Assembly: GCA_018715935.1 (NCBI GenBank)
Contig: DVKR01000019.1
Coordinates: forward strand, 1-36,480
Length of the DNA: 36,480 nucleotides
Reading direction: 5' to 3'
DNA from: Candidatus Aphodovivens excrementavium
GTDB lineage: Bacteria > Actinomycetota > Coriobacteriia > Coriobacteriales > Eggerthellaceae
In this document: positions 8,482 through 17,587 of the stretch, piece by piece
Numbering within the stretch: position 1 is the stretch's first letter
Layout of the letters: every line of letters starts with the position of its first letter
The notes under the pieces: model-generated
Seen by the model: the letters and a program-made list of their open reading frames with translations, nothing else
Database searches by the model: none
What the model was told of the DNA's origin: nothing
Position numbers and translations under genes: made by a program

Positions 8482-8931
8482 TTAGCCTTCGATGGCGATA
8501 GTCTTCTTCTCTTCCAGCTTCGGCTGCTCCTGCTTCTTCGGGATGTCGATCTTCAACGTGCCGTCCTCGAAGCGTGCGCGAATGTCCTTCTCTTCGATGT
8601 CCTCGCCAACATAGAACGTACGGCTGCACTTGCCGCTGAAGCGCTCCTTGCGGACGTAGGTGCCGTTGGCATCCTTGTCTTCCGACTCTGAGCTAGTTTC
8701 TGCCTCGATGTGCAGATAGCCGTCCTTCAGTTCGGCATTGACGTCTTCTTTCTTGAAGCCGGGCATGTCGATGACCATCTCAAAACCGTCGGCGGTTTCT
8801 TTGATGTCGGTGCGCATGAGGGTAGGCGTTTGGGTGGAAGGCATCGGGGTGTTGAAGAACGCGTCGAACGGATCGAACATAAAGTCGCTCAGCAGGCTGC
8901 GGTTCCTTCTCGTGGGCATCAGCATGGACAT
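8482..8931 (-). CDS. hsp20: Small heat-shock protein (Hsp20/alpha-crystallin)
   Basis: ATP-independent holdase chaperone that binds unfolding proteins and forms oligomers, 149 residues. The alpha-crystallin domain spans about 50-140: residues around DGFEMVIDMPGFKKEDVNAE, then DGYLHIEAE and the ARFEDGTLKIDIPKK strand. The start at 8931 (MSMLMPTRRNRS) has GGAG 10 bases upstream; the ATG at 8940 sits immediately on that site and cannot use it. The leader carries a CIRCE operator and a sigma-A-like promoter. Control by HrcA is therefore probable. Confidence 0.94.
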   Translation of the reverse strand: MSMLMPTRRNRSLLSDFMFDPFDAFFNTPMPSTQTPTLMRTDIKETADGFEMVIDMPGFKKEDVNAELKDGYLHIEAETSSESEDKDANGTYVRKERFSGKCSRTFYVGEDIEEKDIRARFEDGTLKIDIPKKQEQPKLEEKKTIAIEG

Positions 8932-9095
8932 ACCAATCATCTCCTCTAACGTGCGGGGTTGCTGGCGGTCGGCTTGCAAAGACGCTGTCCTATTCGTCTT
9001 TGCAGGAGGCGGCTTGCGCTTCTCTGCTCTGGAAATGCGGCCTGAATGCCGGTCTCCGGGGCACCTTCCTGCGACCCCTTTCTTTGTTCGAGTAT

Positions 9096-9124
9096 GTTTT
9101 ACCGCGCTGAATTAGCACTGTCAA
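9096..9124 (-). promoter_or_regulatory. hsp20 promoter
   Basis: On the minus strand TTGACA (9119-9124) and TAAAAC (9096-9101) are separated by 17 bases, a near-ideal vegetative promoter. It implies a leader of roughly 150 bases to the hsp20 start. Confidence 0.75.
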
Positions 9125-9138
9125 GCCGAGAGTGCTAA
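9112..9138. promoter_or_regulatory. CIRCE operator (HrcA binding site)
   Basis: TTAGCACTG, 9 bases, GAGTGCTAA: one mismatch from the CIRCE consensus TTAGCACTC-N9-GAGTGCTAA. It overlaps the hsp20 -35 box, so HrcA binding would block transcription. The plus-strand gene starts 92 bases further on and could also be affected. Confidence 0.92.
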
Positions 9139-9229
9139 TTGCACCGTCTTGTTACTTTCCCGTCATAGTGCCTGTTCGGAATATGTTGTTCTGCGTTACG
9201 ATGTTGGACGTCAGGGAGGAAGGGGCGCG

Positions 9230-9757
9230 ATGGTCACCGTAGGCATCGTTTCGGATACGCATGGAAGGCTGCCGCTGCTCGCTTACGAAGCGTTGGCGGC
9301 GAGCGATCACATTATCCATGCGGGCGACATCTGCGATCCGGGCATTCTCAGAGAGCTGGAAACGCTTGCACCGGTTTCGGCAGTGCTGGGAAACAACGAT
9401 TTCCCCGAATACGGCGACGCGGTGGGGCGTTTCGCAAAGCCGACGATTGACGGGGTGCGGTTTTTGGTGGCTCACTATCCACGCGATGTGCGAATTGGCC
9501 CACATGGCTGTGCGGGCGTGGCGCCGGGCGACCCGCTGCCCGAGGTGTGCGTTCACGGTCATACGCATGTCGCGCATATCACGGTGGGCAAGGAGGCTCG
9601 CCCGGCGTCGTTGGTGCTGTGTCCCGGCTCCGTTTCGCGCCCGCGCGGCGGGATGCCGCCAAGTGTGGCGTTCGTGGAAGTGGAGTCGGGCCGTTTGATT
9701 GGCGCACGCGTGGAGGCGCTTGACGGCGCGGTTCTGCTGGAGCATCGCTTCCGATAA
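9230..9757 (+). CDS. YfcE/MJ0936-type metallophosphoesterase
   Basis: Metal-dependent phosphodiesterase, cytoplasmic, 175 residues. All metal-binding motifs are present in order: SDTHG at the N-terminus, GDICD, GNND, the histidine in VAHYP, and VHGHTH near the middle, followed by NPGS-like CPGSVSRPRGG. The start at 9230 has GGAGGAAGGGG about 5 bases upstream and gives the family N-terminus VTVGIVSDTHG; the open frame further upstream has no site. The physiological substrate is not known for most of these enzymes. Confidence 0.9.
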   Translation: MVTVGIVSDTHGRLPLLAYEALAASDHIIHAGDICDPGILRELETLAPVSAVLGNNDFPEYGDAVGRFAKPTIDGVRFLVAHYPRDVRIGPHGCAGVAPGDPLPEVCVHGHTHVAHITVGKEARPASLVLCPGSVSRPRGGMPPSVAFVEVESGRLIGARVEALDGAVLLEHRFR

Positions 9758-9807
9758 CAGCATGCAGGCTACCACCTGCGCTCCTCGCAAGGCCTTTCAA
9801 ATGCAGG

Positions 9808-9831
9808 ACGGCCGCCCCGAAGGACGGCCGT
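9808..9831. terminator. Convergent-gene hairpin with TTCG-type loop
   Basis: On the minus strand ACGGCCGTCC TTCG GGGCGGCCGT forms a 10-bp stem (one G-U) capped by a very stable UUCG loop. It lies about 50 bases from both converging genes and probably ends both transcripts, although no T-run follows. Confidence 0.65.
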
Positions 9832-9882
9832 CGCAAAAGCCCTGTTGAAAGGTTGTGCGCGTTGAGCGTTGCGCGTTGCGGC

Positions 9883-10491
9883 TTAGAACTGCTTGAAGGC
9901 AGCTTTCTTGGCACCGCAGATCGGGCAAATCTCGAAGTCGTCGCCCTTCTCGATGTAGCCGCAAACGGGGCACAGGAAGTATGCGTCGTCGTCGGCAGCG
10001 TCGATGTTGTTGTAGGCCTCCATGTAGCGCTCGGCGTGCACCGACTCGGCAAGTTTGGCGCGGGTGAACACCTGAACTGCCTTGGCGTTGCCCTCTTCCT
10101 GAGCCTTCTTGATGAACGCGGGGTACATGTCGGAGGTCTCGTAGATCTCGCCGTTGGCGGCGGCAATCAGGTTCAGGTCGCATGCCTCAACAACGGGGGC
10201 GTCGGCAACGGGCTTCTGCCACTCGGGATCCTCTGCCTGGACCAGCTTGTACTCCATGGCAATGTGAATCTGCTCTGCCTCGGAAGTGGCGCGGAACAGG
10301 CGAGCGATCTGGGTGTAGCCGGCCTTGTCGGCTGCTTCAGCAAATGCGGCGTACTTGGCGGATGCGCCGGTCTCGCCGGTGACGGCTGCCTTCAGGTTGT
10401 CAAGCGTGGTGCCAACCTCGGTGGTGCTGCCGCTGACCACGTTGAAGTTGGTGGAGTTCTCGGCGGTGGGGAGTTCGGAACGTACGTTCAT
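9883..10491 (-). CDS. rbr: Rubrerythrin
   Basis: Non-heme diiron protein that reduces hydrogen peroxide in anaerobes, 202 residues. The N-terminal ferritin-like four-helix domain holds the iron ligands, seen as SEAEQIHIAME (ExxH) and AESVHAERYMEA (ExxH). A C-terminal rubredoxin domain has CPVCG and CPICGAKK, binding one Fe through four cysteines. The start at 10491 is preceded by AAGGAG about 8 bases upstream. A palindrome 43 bases before the start suggests control by a metal or peroxide sensor. Confidence 0.93.
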   Translation of the reverse strand: MNVRSELPTAENSTNFNVVSGSTTEVGTTLDNLKAAVTGETGASAKYAAFAEAADKAGYTQIARLFRATSEAEQIHIAMEYKLVQAEDPEWQKPVADAPVVEACDLNLIAAANGEIYETSDMYPAFIKKAQEEGNAKAVQVFTRAKLAESVHAERYMEAYNNIDAADDDAYFLCPVCGYIEKGDDFEICPICGAKKAAFKQF

Positions 10492-10533
10492 GGGGTTTGC
10501 TCCTTCTGTGAAAGATTTCTCGTCTACCCTCAG

Positions 10534-10555
10534 CCGATTCTTTAATGAGAATCGG
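10534..10555. promoter_or_regulatory. Palindromic operator upstream of rubrerythrin
   Basis: CCGATTCT-ttaatg-AGAATCGG, perfect 8-bp arms with an AT-rich centre. Position and shape fit a Fur/PerR- or DtxR-type regulator site, but the exact family cannot be assigned from one copy. Confidence 0.6.
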
Positions 10556-10647
10556 TATCAATAAGCATAGTAACTGCTTGGTTGTCGCATCGCAAGCAGA
10601 ATGCGATCCCGCGCGAAAGATTCACATTAAGCGTTCATCTGCGCAGG

Positions 10648-12276
10648 CTACATCATGCTTGCCAGCTTGTCGGACACGGTAAGCGTGCCCGCAAGCGCGA
10701 TGTTGTTCACGAACACCACGTTTTGGATTCCGTTCTCTTGCACGAACTCGGGAATGTTTTGCGAAGAGTGGCGGAAGTCGATAATGTAAAGGTCTTCGAA
10801 ATTGTCTACCAAGCGCGGCGCGAAGGCGCAGCCAAACGAGTCTTTGATTACCAAACACGAACTCCCGTCGTCTTTGGCGGGGTTGTGGATATGCTCAAGC
10901 GGCTGGTCGCCGGCGATAAACGTACCGTACAGCGAATTGCTTGCCCATCCCGTCACGTCGGTGACGACCTTGCCCTGTTGCTCAGCTCCGTTGGCGTCCC
11001 AATAGGTCATGTCGTTCGTTCCGTTGGGGACGTGTGCCTCAACGGAATCGGGGTTTGCCGCCATGGCGGGGTCTTGAAGCTGGCCGTAGAAGGTGCCCAG
11101 ATAGCCTTCGAACGTCATGGATTCCTGGCTGCTTAAATCTACCGCCTCGATGCCCATTTGCTCGCAGAGCTTCTGGTAAACGTAGAAAGCGCCCAGCTCT
11201 GTCCAGTGGTGGTCGGTGCGGAAATACACGTACTCGCTGGCATGGTCGCGAATGGCCTGCCATGAGTCGACGGTGCCAACCGACGGATCGTAGAGGCTGT
11301 TGAAGTAGTCGATGGCCTGCTCCTGGTCGGTGCCGCCTAGGCGCTCGCGCGTTGCGTCGTCAAGCACGGCTGAATTGGTGGGAGCCAAAACGGAGTACAC
11401 CTTCGCCTGGCCTTCGAGCGCCTGTGCGCAGGCGTTGATGGCGGCGGCGTAGTTTTGCACCGCTTCCTGGCTGAAGTAGTACATGTTGTAGGCGGCGCCG
11501 TTGCTCACGTAGAGGCCGTTCATGATTTGTGCCTGGATGTCGGCTGCCATCGCCTCCTCGGTGGGCACTTCCACCTCTTCGCGCGGCGTTGCCTCTTGCG
11601 GAGCGGATGGCGTCTCTTCGGTTGTTACGGGCAGCTCGTCGGCCTGGACGTTGCCGCCGATCATCTTCTCGCCGGTGTCGATGCCGTAGAGCGACTGGAA
11701 CCATTGGTTAAACGACACAAGCGGCTCGCGCAAAGGGTAGGTGTCGGCGAACCAAAGAGAGAGATCGTTGGTGAACGAGCCGTCAAGAAAGCCTTCGATG
11801 GTAAACGTAGGGAAGGGCGTGAGCTGGCGGTTTTCAATGGTTGAGGTGGTTGGGCGGGCGAAAAACAGCAGGCCAACGACGAATCCAGCTACGATGATGC
11901 CTACAAACCCTCTAACGCTCCAGCGCCTCCAGCGTGCCATTGCCTGGGATTTGCGCGAGGGCTTACGACGCGGCGCGGGCTGACTGCTCGAAGCGGGCTG
12001 CCGGTGCGGCGCGGTTCGGCTGTCTGGCGCGGGCTTGCCGTCTGGGGAAAGCTGGACGCGTGGCACGGGTGTCCGGCGCTGTTTGGCCTGGCCATTCGGA
12101 ATGCCGTTCGGTTTGTTCGCGCGACGAGGGGAGGGTTGGTGCGCCGTCTGGCTTTTCGGTTGGGCGTCATGGCGGGATGCGCTTCCTGCCTGTTCGAGCT
12201 GTCCTGCCTTGTGCGCGGTGGGGCGCTTGCGCGGCTGGGCGCTAGTGCGGCTTGCGTTGACGTCTTTTCGCTCCAA
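10648..12276 (-). CDS. DHHW-type membrane-anchored acyltransferase partner
   Basis: The protein has 542 residues. Residues 1-120 are a cytoplasmic, very basic low-complexity tail rich in Arg, Lys, Pro, Gln and Ala. A single membrane helix spans about 121-141. The rest is extracytoplasmic and carries the DHHW motif at 355-358 (RTDHHWTELGAFYVY), characteristic of the AlgX/AlgJ-like SGNH-related family that works with MBOAT O-acetyltransferases. The gene starts with TTG at 12276, with GGAGGAAG a few bases before it. It lies 20 bases after the MBOAT gene, so the two form one operon. Likely role: acetyl transfer onto an exported polysaccharide or teichoic-acid-type polymer. The polymer is not identified. 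Confidence 0.85.
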   Translation of the reverse strand: MERKDVNASRTSAQPRKRPTAHKAGQLEQAGSASRHDAQPKSQTAHQPSPRRANKPNGIPNGQAKQRRTPVPRVQLSPDGKPAPDSRTAPHRQPASSSQPAPRRKPSRKSQAMARWRRWSVRGFVGIIVAGFVVGLLFFARPTTSTIENRQLTPFPTFTIEGFLDGSFTNDLSLWFADTYPLREPLVSFNQWFQSLYGIDTGEKMIGGNVQADELPVTTEETPSAPQEATPREEVEVPTEEAMAADIQAQIMNGLYVSNGAAYNMYYFSQEAVQNYAAAINACAQALEGQAKVYSVLAPTNSAVLDDATRERLGGTDQEQAIDYFNSLYDPSVGTVDSWQAIRDHASEYVYFRTDHHWTELGAFYVYQKLCEQMGIEAVDLSSQESMTFEGYLGTFYGQLQDPAMAANPDSVEAHVPNGTNDMTYWDANGAEQQGKVVTDVTGWASNSLYGTFIAGDQPLEHIHNPAKDDGSSCLVIKDSFGCAFAPRLVDNFEDLYIIDFRHSSQNIPEFVQENGIQNVVFVNNIALAGTLTVSDKLASMM

Positions 12277-12296
12277 AACTTCCTCCTCTCCTCACG

Positions 12297-13718
12297 CTAG
12301 AACTGGAAGTAGATGAACGGGTTGTAGCTTGCGCCCGTAAGCGCCACGATTGCCAGCAGCAGCAAAACAAGCGGCGTGACGAACTCCGTAATGCCGAACA
12401 CGGCAAAGGCGACGTTGTTGCGCTTGGAGAGCTGGAATAACGCCTGCCGCAAACGCTTGCCCAGATCGGTGCAGGCGATAATGCAAAAGACGATGAGGAA
12501 GATGTTCTGCAAGAACAGCGTCTGCACTTCCATGGTCATAAGGCCGCCCTGCGTGAAGCCGAACATGCCGGAGAGCACCGCACCGAGCTCGTTGAAGTCC
12601 TCGAATTTGAACAGCACCCAGCCGAAGTACACCACAATGATACCGTAGAGGTGGTTGATGCCTTTCGGGAGCCGGTCTTTGATGACGAACTTCTCCAATA
12701 GCAAAAACGCCAGGAAGTACAAGCCCCATAAGATGTAGTTCCAGCTCGCGCCGTGCCAGAGGCCGGTTAGGAACCACACCACGGTCATGTTGCGCACGTA
12801 CTTTAGCTTCGAGCAGCGGCTTCCGCCAAGCGGGATGTAGATATAGTCGCGGAAGAATGTCGAAAGCGAGATGTGCCACCGCCGCCAGAAGTCTTGGATC
12901 GACTTGCACATATAGGGGTAGTTGAAGTTCTCGAGGAACCTGAATCCAACCATGCGTCCCATGCCAATGGCCATGTCGGAATAGGCGGAGAAGTCGAAAT
13001 AGATTTGGAACATGTAGAACATCATGCCCAGCCACAGCCCTGCCGTTGCCTGGGTGTAGATGCCGCCTGTTCCAATGGGAAGCAGGGTGTCGGCAATTTG
13101 AGCGCATGAGTTTGCCAGGATGGCTTTTTTCGCGAGCCCGATGCAGAATCTTCGCGCGCCTGCGTATACGTCGTTGGGGGTGACGCGCCGCTCGTCGATG
13201 TCTTCGGCGACGGTCTCATAGCGCACGATAGGGCCGGCGATGCATTGGAAGAACAGCGACGAGTACAGCAGCAGCTTCCAAAACGCAGGCTGGTAGTTCA
13301 CTTTGCCGGTGTAGACATCTGCCGTGTAGGAGATGAGCTGGAACGTATAGAACGAGATGCCGATGGGCAGCACGATGGTGGGGATGAGCTCCGGCACGCC
13401 GAACAGGTTGTGAATGTTCCCCAAGATCCACATGGCGTATTTGAAGTACGCCAGAAGCCCCAGCAGAACAACGATGTCGGCAACGAGCCAAAACCGCCTG
13501 GTAGATGCGCTGGTGGCTTTTGCTATGCGGGTGGCCGTGAACCAGCTCACGAACGATTCTCCCACAAGCAGAACAAGAAACTCCGGGCCGCCCCAGGCAT
13601 AGAACACCAACGAGACAATGAGCAAGACCCAGTTCTTAAAGCGTTCGGGGGCAAAAAAGTAAGCCGCAAGATAGATAACGAAGAACACGAAGAGGAAGAT
13701 CAAGCTTGAAAAAACCAC
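12297..13718 (-). CDS. MBOAT family O-acyltransferase (AlgI/DltB-like)
   Basis: Polytopic membrane protein of 473 residues with about 10-12 hydrophobic segments. It moves acyl groups across the membrane onto an exported polymer. The invariant histidine is at 322 in WHGASWNYILWG, and DFSAYSDMAIG, RRWHISLSTFFRDYIYIPLGG are the other hallmarks. The start is GTG at 13718, with AAGGG about 8 bases upstream. It heads the operon with the DHHW gene, the arrangement seen for alginate and cell-wall polymer acetylation systems. Extended -10-like TACAAT (minus strand) at 13772-13777 may be its promoter, without a clear -35. Confidence 0.92.
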   Translation of the reverse strand: MVFSSLIFLFVFFVIYLAAYFFAPERFKNWVLLIVSLVFYAWGGPEFLVLLVGESFVSWFTATRIAKATSASTRRFWLVADIVVLLGLLAYFKYAMWILGNIHNLFGVPELIPTIVLPIGISFYTFQLISYTADVYTGKVNYQPAFWKLLLYSSLFFQCIAGPIVRYETVAEDIDERRVTPNDVYAGARRFCIGLAKKAILANSCAQIADTLLPIGTGGIYTQATAGLWLGMMFYMFQIYFDFSAYSDMAIGMGRMVGFRFLENFNYPYMCKSIQDFWRRWHISLSTFFRDYIYIPLGGSRCSKLKYVRNMTVVWFLTGLWHGASWNYILWGLYFLAFLLLEKFVIKDRLPKGINHLYGIIVVYFGWVLFKFEDFNELGAVLSGMFGFTQGGLMTMEVQTLFLQNIFLIVFCIIACTDLGKRLRQALFQLSKRNNVAFAVFGITEFVTPLVLLLLAIVALTGASYNPFIYFQF

Positions 13719-14032
13719 TTGAGTAGCCCTTCCCCTCGTCGTGCGATGCTGTTTTGAATTCGGTGCGCACTATTGTAAACCAAGACGGCACGTGCCGCAC
13801 GACGTTTTGCCCAGAAGGGGCAAGCGAAACGCCTGATGGTTTGCCGTGCTCCGATAAAGCGGCCCAAGAAACGCAGCGAATCGGCAAGCGAAGTGCCTGA
13901 TGGCTTGCTGCGGCCCGGCCGCTGGCGCTGCGTCGGCGCGCGGATCTTGCTGCACCGCATGGTTGCGACTTGCGTACCGAAGTTCTTGGGCCGTTTCTGC
14001 CTGCCCCGCTTGTCCTACTCGTCCCGCTTGGC
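13719..14032. repeat. 314-base gap with a direct repeat
   Basis: No gene is seen between the MBOAT and ABC genes. Two 26-bp direct repeats at 13819-13844 and 13883-13908 differ at 3 positions, 64 bases apart; each starts GGCAAGCGAA and ends in a TTGC sequence pairing with its own start. CGGCCCAAGAA at 13859-13869 recurs inverted as TTCTTGGGCCG at 13982-13992. Confidence 0.6.
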
Positions 14033-17000
14033 CTACTCGCTGCGCAGAGCCTCAACCGGGTCTTTGCGGCTGGCGCTCGATGCGGGGATGAGGCCGGCGA
14101 TAAACGTGAGGAACACGCTTATGAGCACAAGCACCACGGCAGCCTGCCACGGCAGCGAAGCAATGTTGGGCACGTCGAACAGGCTGTAAACAATAGCGCT
14201 TGCCGGTATGCAGCAAAGCGCGGTAATGCCCACGCCGAGCAAGCCCGAAACCAAGCCCTCGATGACTGTTTCGGCGTTGAATACGTGGCTGATGTCGCTT
14301 TTGCTTGCGCCAATGGCGCGCAGAATGCCTATCTCCTTTTTGCGCTCAAGCACGCTGATGTAGGTGATGACGCCGATCATGATGGAGCTCACCACCAGCG
14401 AAATAGCAACGAAGGCGATGAGCACGTAGCTGATCATGTCGACGATGGTGGTAACCGAGCTCATGAGTGTGCCCACGATGTCGGTGTAGGTGATCACCTT
14501 GTCCTCGGCGCCGTCCGCCTCCATGCGGGCGTTGTAGTCGTCGAGGATCTGCAGCACGTGCTCTTTGCTGTCGAAGTCGATGGGGTAGATGGAGATGCCG
14601 GACGGCTCGGCGGTATCGGCGTATCCGAGGGAGGCCAAGTTGCCTTTATAGGTTGCCTCGCCCGAACCCATCATCGAGATCATCAGCTCGGTGAGGTCTT
14701 CCTCGTCCATATTGAACTGGAATGCGTTGGCAAACGCCGCCTCGTCGATATGCATGGCGCCTGCCATATTGGAGGCAAGGCGGTTCATCGATTGCGTCAT
14801 CGCTGCGCCCACCTGGTCTTGCAGGGCGGAGCTCATCTGCGTTATGACGGCAGTCATGGTCTGGGTCATGTAGGCCTGCAGCGCGGTTTCTAGCTGCGAC
14901 TGGATTGCTTCGGACAGCGCGGCGGCAATCTGCGGAACAAGCTGCTGCTGCACGGCGCTTCCCACCTGCTGTTGCACCTGCTGGGCAAGCTGCTCCTGCA
15001 TGCCGGACATGTCTATGGCGCCGGCGATGGCGCTGTTGAGCTGTTCGCTTACAGAGGGGTCGGCGAAATACGCGCTCACCGCCTGGGAGACATCGGTGTA
15101 CTCGGTGTGCTGTGCCCACCACGCGCCAAAGCCTTCCATGGTTTCGCTCATGGCGGCGGCTATCGCCTCGGAGTCGATGGCGGGCTGGGCGCCGTCAAGC
15201 GACAAGTCGAGGCTGCTGAGGTCGAACGTGAGACTGCTCAGATCAAGCTGACTCGGGTCGATCTGGATGCTGGACGCGTCGAACGCTGGCAGTGCGCTCG
15301 TGTCTATGGTCACATTCGAGAGGTCGAGGTCCATGTCGTCAAGCCCGGCGGTTAACGCGCTCGAATCGACGGAGAACGCCGAGCTTATGGCATTGCCGTC
15401 AACGGTGAAAAGCGAGTCCATGCTGAAGCCGGATTCGTCGTCCTCGGCGCCGAACTCCTTGCCGGTGAACACGTCGATGTCGGGGTTCGCAAGCTGGTCT
15501 TGCACGATCTGGCTTGCTGCGGCTTCATCGATGATGTGCTGCGTGAGCGATGCGGGGTAGTTGATGCCCGCGCTGAGCATTGACGCGTTCGCGTCTTCGC
15601 GAGGCTGCACAATGCCGACGATGCGGACCTCTTCGCCGTTGTCGACGAGCTGACGCATATAGTCTTCGTTGTCGGTTTTGTCTCGCCAAACGCTGTATTC
15701 GCTGTCGTACTCGTAGTAGTCGCACGCGTTCACCAGCTTAAAGGTGACGTTGAGGATGTCGTCGTAGGACGGGTCGGTGATGTCGTCGGGTGCGGTTACG
15801 TCCTCTTCGGCTGCGAACTGGTCGATCATGCTCTGCAGCTCTTCTTCGTCGCGCAGGCCGAGCGTGTAGAGCATGAAGTCGCTCATGCCGCCCGAGCCGG
15901 TGAGCACCAGCACGCATTCGTTGTAGCTTTCCGGCCACCGTCCGGCTTTCACGTCGTACTGGCTTTCGTACAAATTGGGATCGCTTGGCATCTCGTAGAA
16001 CACGTCGGTGGACATGGAGGCGCTCATGAGACTGTTGGTGCTCACCTGCGAGCTAATGCCAAGCGAGGAAAACGACGAGTCGGGGTTTACCTGGTGGATC
16101 GTTGAGGTGTCGGAGCTGTAAATCTGGGGCGTGGCGTCGTAGGAATACTCGATGGAGTTGGTGTATTGGCTGATGCCGCTCTCGTCGGAATCGAGGTATT
16201 CTTTCAGCGAGGCGAGGTCGTTGCTGCTCACGCTCGAGAGCATGTTCGTTATCATCTCAACTACGTGCACGTTTTGCGCGTCTTCGCTTTCGGCGTCGGA
16301 GGCGGCTCCCATTTCGGAGCTTGCGCCTACGAGCATGGATGTCATGTCGAAGCCCGTGCTTTGGATTTGCAGCGGGTATTCCGAAAGCGTTTCTTCCTCG
16401 ACGCTGGCGATGTAGTTGTTCACGCCGTTCGCTAGCGCCAGAATGGACGCAATGCCGATGATGCCGATAGAGCCGGCAAAGGCCGTCATGATGGTGCGGC
16501 CTTTCTTTGTCATGAGGTTGTTGAACGACAGCGACAGCGCCGTTAAGAAGCTCATGCGCGTCTTGCCTGCGGGCTTGGCGGCGCGTGCGGGGGGCTCGAC
16601 AGCGGGATCCACCGGGTTGGAGTCGCTGCGGATAACGCCGTCGGAGAGGTTCACGATGCGCGTGGCGTAACGCTCGGCAAGCTCGGGGTTGTGCGTCACC
16701 ATTACTACCAGGCGATCCTTGGCAATTTGGGTGAGCAGATCCATCACCTGCACGCTGGTTTTGGAATCGAGCGCGCCCGTGGGCTCGTCGGCAAGCAGGA
16801 TCTCGGGGTCGTTGATAAGCGCGCGGGCAATGGCAACGCGCTGCATCTGGCCGCCGGAAAGCTGGCTGGGTTTCTTGTTGGCGTGTTCGCGCAAACCCAC
16901 CTGCTCGAGTGCGTCAAGGGCGCGTGCGTGGCGCTCGCTGCGAGAGACGCCCGACAACGTGAGCGCCAGCTCGACGTTCGCCAAGATGGTCTGGTGGGGA

Positions 17001-17284
17001 ATGAGGTTGTAGCTTTGGAACACGAAGCCGACGCGGTTGTTGCGATAAGCGTCCCAGTCGCGGTCTTTGTACTGCCTGGTGGAAATGCCGTCGATGACCA
17101 AATCGCCCGTGTCGTAGTGATCCAGCCCGCCAACGATGTTGAGCAGGGTTGTTTTGCCGGAGCCCGAAGGGCCCAAAATGGCAACGAACTCGTTGTCGCG
17201 GAAGGCGATTGATACGTGATCGAGCGCCTGCTGGGTGAACGATCCGGTGGTGTATGACTTGCATATCTCGCGCAGCTCGAGCAT
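14033..17284 (-). CDS. ABC transporter ATP-binding and FtsX-type permease fusion with giant external domain
   Basis: The protein has 1083 residues. The ATPase occupies about 1-225: Walker [10 protein letters not shown] near 38-46, [15 protein letters not shown], Walker [13 protein letters not shown], all intact. A membrane helix follows at about 262-290 ([15 protein letters not shown]), then an extracellular region of over 600 residues, then three C-terminal helices of the FtsX/MacB permease (about 930-1080). The external part is odd. It contains a run of DLS/LDLSSL-type short repeats and a long Gln/Ala-rich coiled region ([20 protein letters not shown]), then a globular part. MacB-type proteins usually export lipoproteins, peptides or antibiotics, or transduce cell-wall signals; which one is not clear. 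Start at 17284, with AAAGG 6 bases upstream. Confidence 0.9.
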   Translation of the reverse strand: MLELREICKSYTTGSFTQQALDHVSIAFRDNEFVAILGPSGSGKTTLLNIVGGLDHYDTGDLVIDGISTRQYKDRDWDAYRNNRVGFVFQSYNLIPHQTILANVELALTLSGVSRSERHARALDALEQVGLREHANKKPSQLSGGQMQRVAIARALINDPEILLADEPTGALDSKTSVQVMDLLTQIAKDRLVVMVTHNPELAERYATRIVNLSDGVIRSDSNPVDPAVEPPARAAKPAGKTRMSFLTALSLSFNNLMTKKGRTIMTAFAGSIGIIGIASILALANGVNNYIASVEEETLSEYPLQIQSTGFDMTSMLVGASSEMGAASDAESEDAQNVHVVEMITNMLSSVSSNDLASLKEYLDSDESGISQYTNSIEYSYDATPQIYSSDTSTIHQVNPDSSFSSLGISSQVSTNSLMSASMSTDVFYEMPSDPNLYESQYDVKAGRWPESYNECVLVLTGSGGMSDFMLYTLGLRDEEELQSMIDQFAAEEDVTAPDDITDPSYDDILNVTFKLVNACDYYEYDSEYSVWRDKTDNEDYMRQLVDNGEEVRIVGIVQPREDANASMLSAGINYPASLTQHIIDEAAASQIVQDQLANPDIDVFTGKEFGAEDDESGFSMDSLFTVDGNAISSAFSVDSSALTAGLDDMDLDLSNVTIDTSALPAFDASSIQIDPSQLDLSSLTFDLSSLDLSLDGAQPAIDSEAIAAAMSETMEGFGAWWAQHTEYTDVSQAVSAYFADPSVSEQLNSAIAGAIDMSGMQEQLAQQVQQQVGSAVQQQLVPQIAAALSEAIQSQLETALQAYMTQTMTAVITQMSSALQDQVGAAMTQSMNRLASNMAGAMHIDEAAFANAFQFNMDEEDLTELMISMMGSGEATYKGNLASLGYADTAEPSGISIYPIDFDSKEHVLQILDDYNARMEADGAEDKVITYTDIVGTLMSSVTTIVDMISYVLIAFVAISLVVSSIMIGVITYISVLERKKEIGILRAIGASKSDISHVFNAETVIEGLVSGLLGVGITALCCIPASAIVYSLFDVPNIASLPWQAAVVLVLISVFLTFIAGLIPASSASRKDPVEALRSE

Positions 17285-17430
17285 AAGGGGCCTTTCTGAA
17301 ATGCTTCGTTTTTCGAGGGCTATAAGCAGTCAAAGCCGTAAACAGTCGAAATGAGCCTGTATAGACTATCCTCCCTATTGTGGCGCAACCCGCTTGCGTT
17401 CGAAGCCCAACCTCACGGGCGTTACGGAAA

Positions 17431-17453
17431 CGACACCTAACGTTTAGGTGTCG
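17431..17453. promoter_or_regulatory. Palindromic operator-like site in divergent promoter region
   Basis: CGACACCTAA-cgt-TTAGGTGTCG, perfect 10-bp arms. It lies between the divergent ABC fusion and the serine hydrolase gene, a normal position for a repressor. A second palindrome TGCCGAC-gt-GTCGGCA (17533-17548) is 40 bases before the serine hydrolase start. The minus strand shows TTGCGC and, 17 bases on, TCTATA around 17364-17388 as a weak promoter for the ABC gene. Confidence 0.6.
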
Positions 17454-17587
17454 ATTTGCGGCGCTACTTTGCGCCAGGGCCGTTCTGCGCGTACCATAGA
17501 CTTTCGTGTGGCGATGCGTGCAAAAGGCGGCATGCCGACGTGTCGGCACGCGCTTCTGACGCTCGCGGATAAGGAGAAGGGAATCGA

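Noticed and set aside
13819..13908. CRISPR array
   Set aside because: Only two repeats, imperfect, with no third unit and no cas genes.
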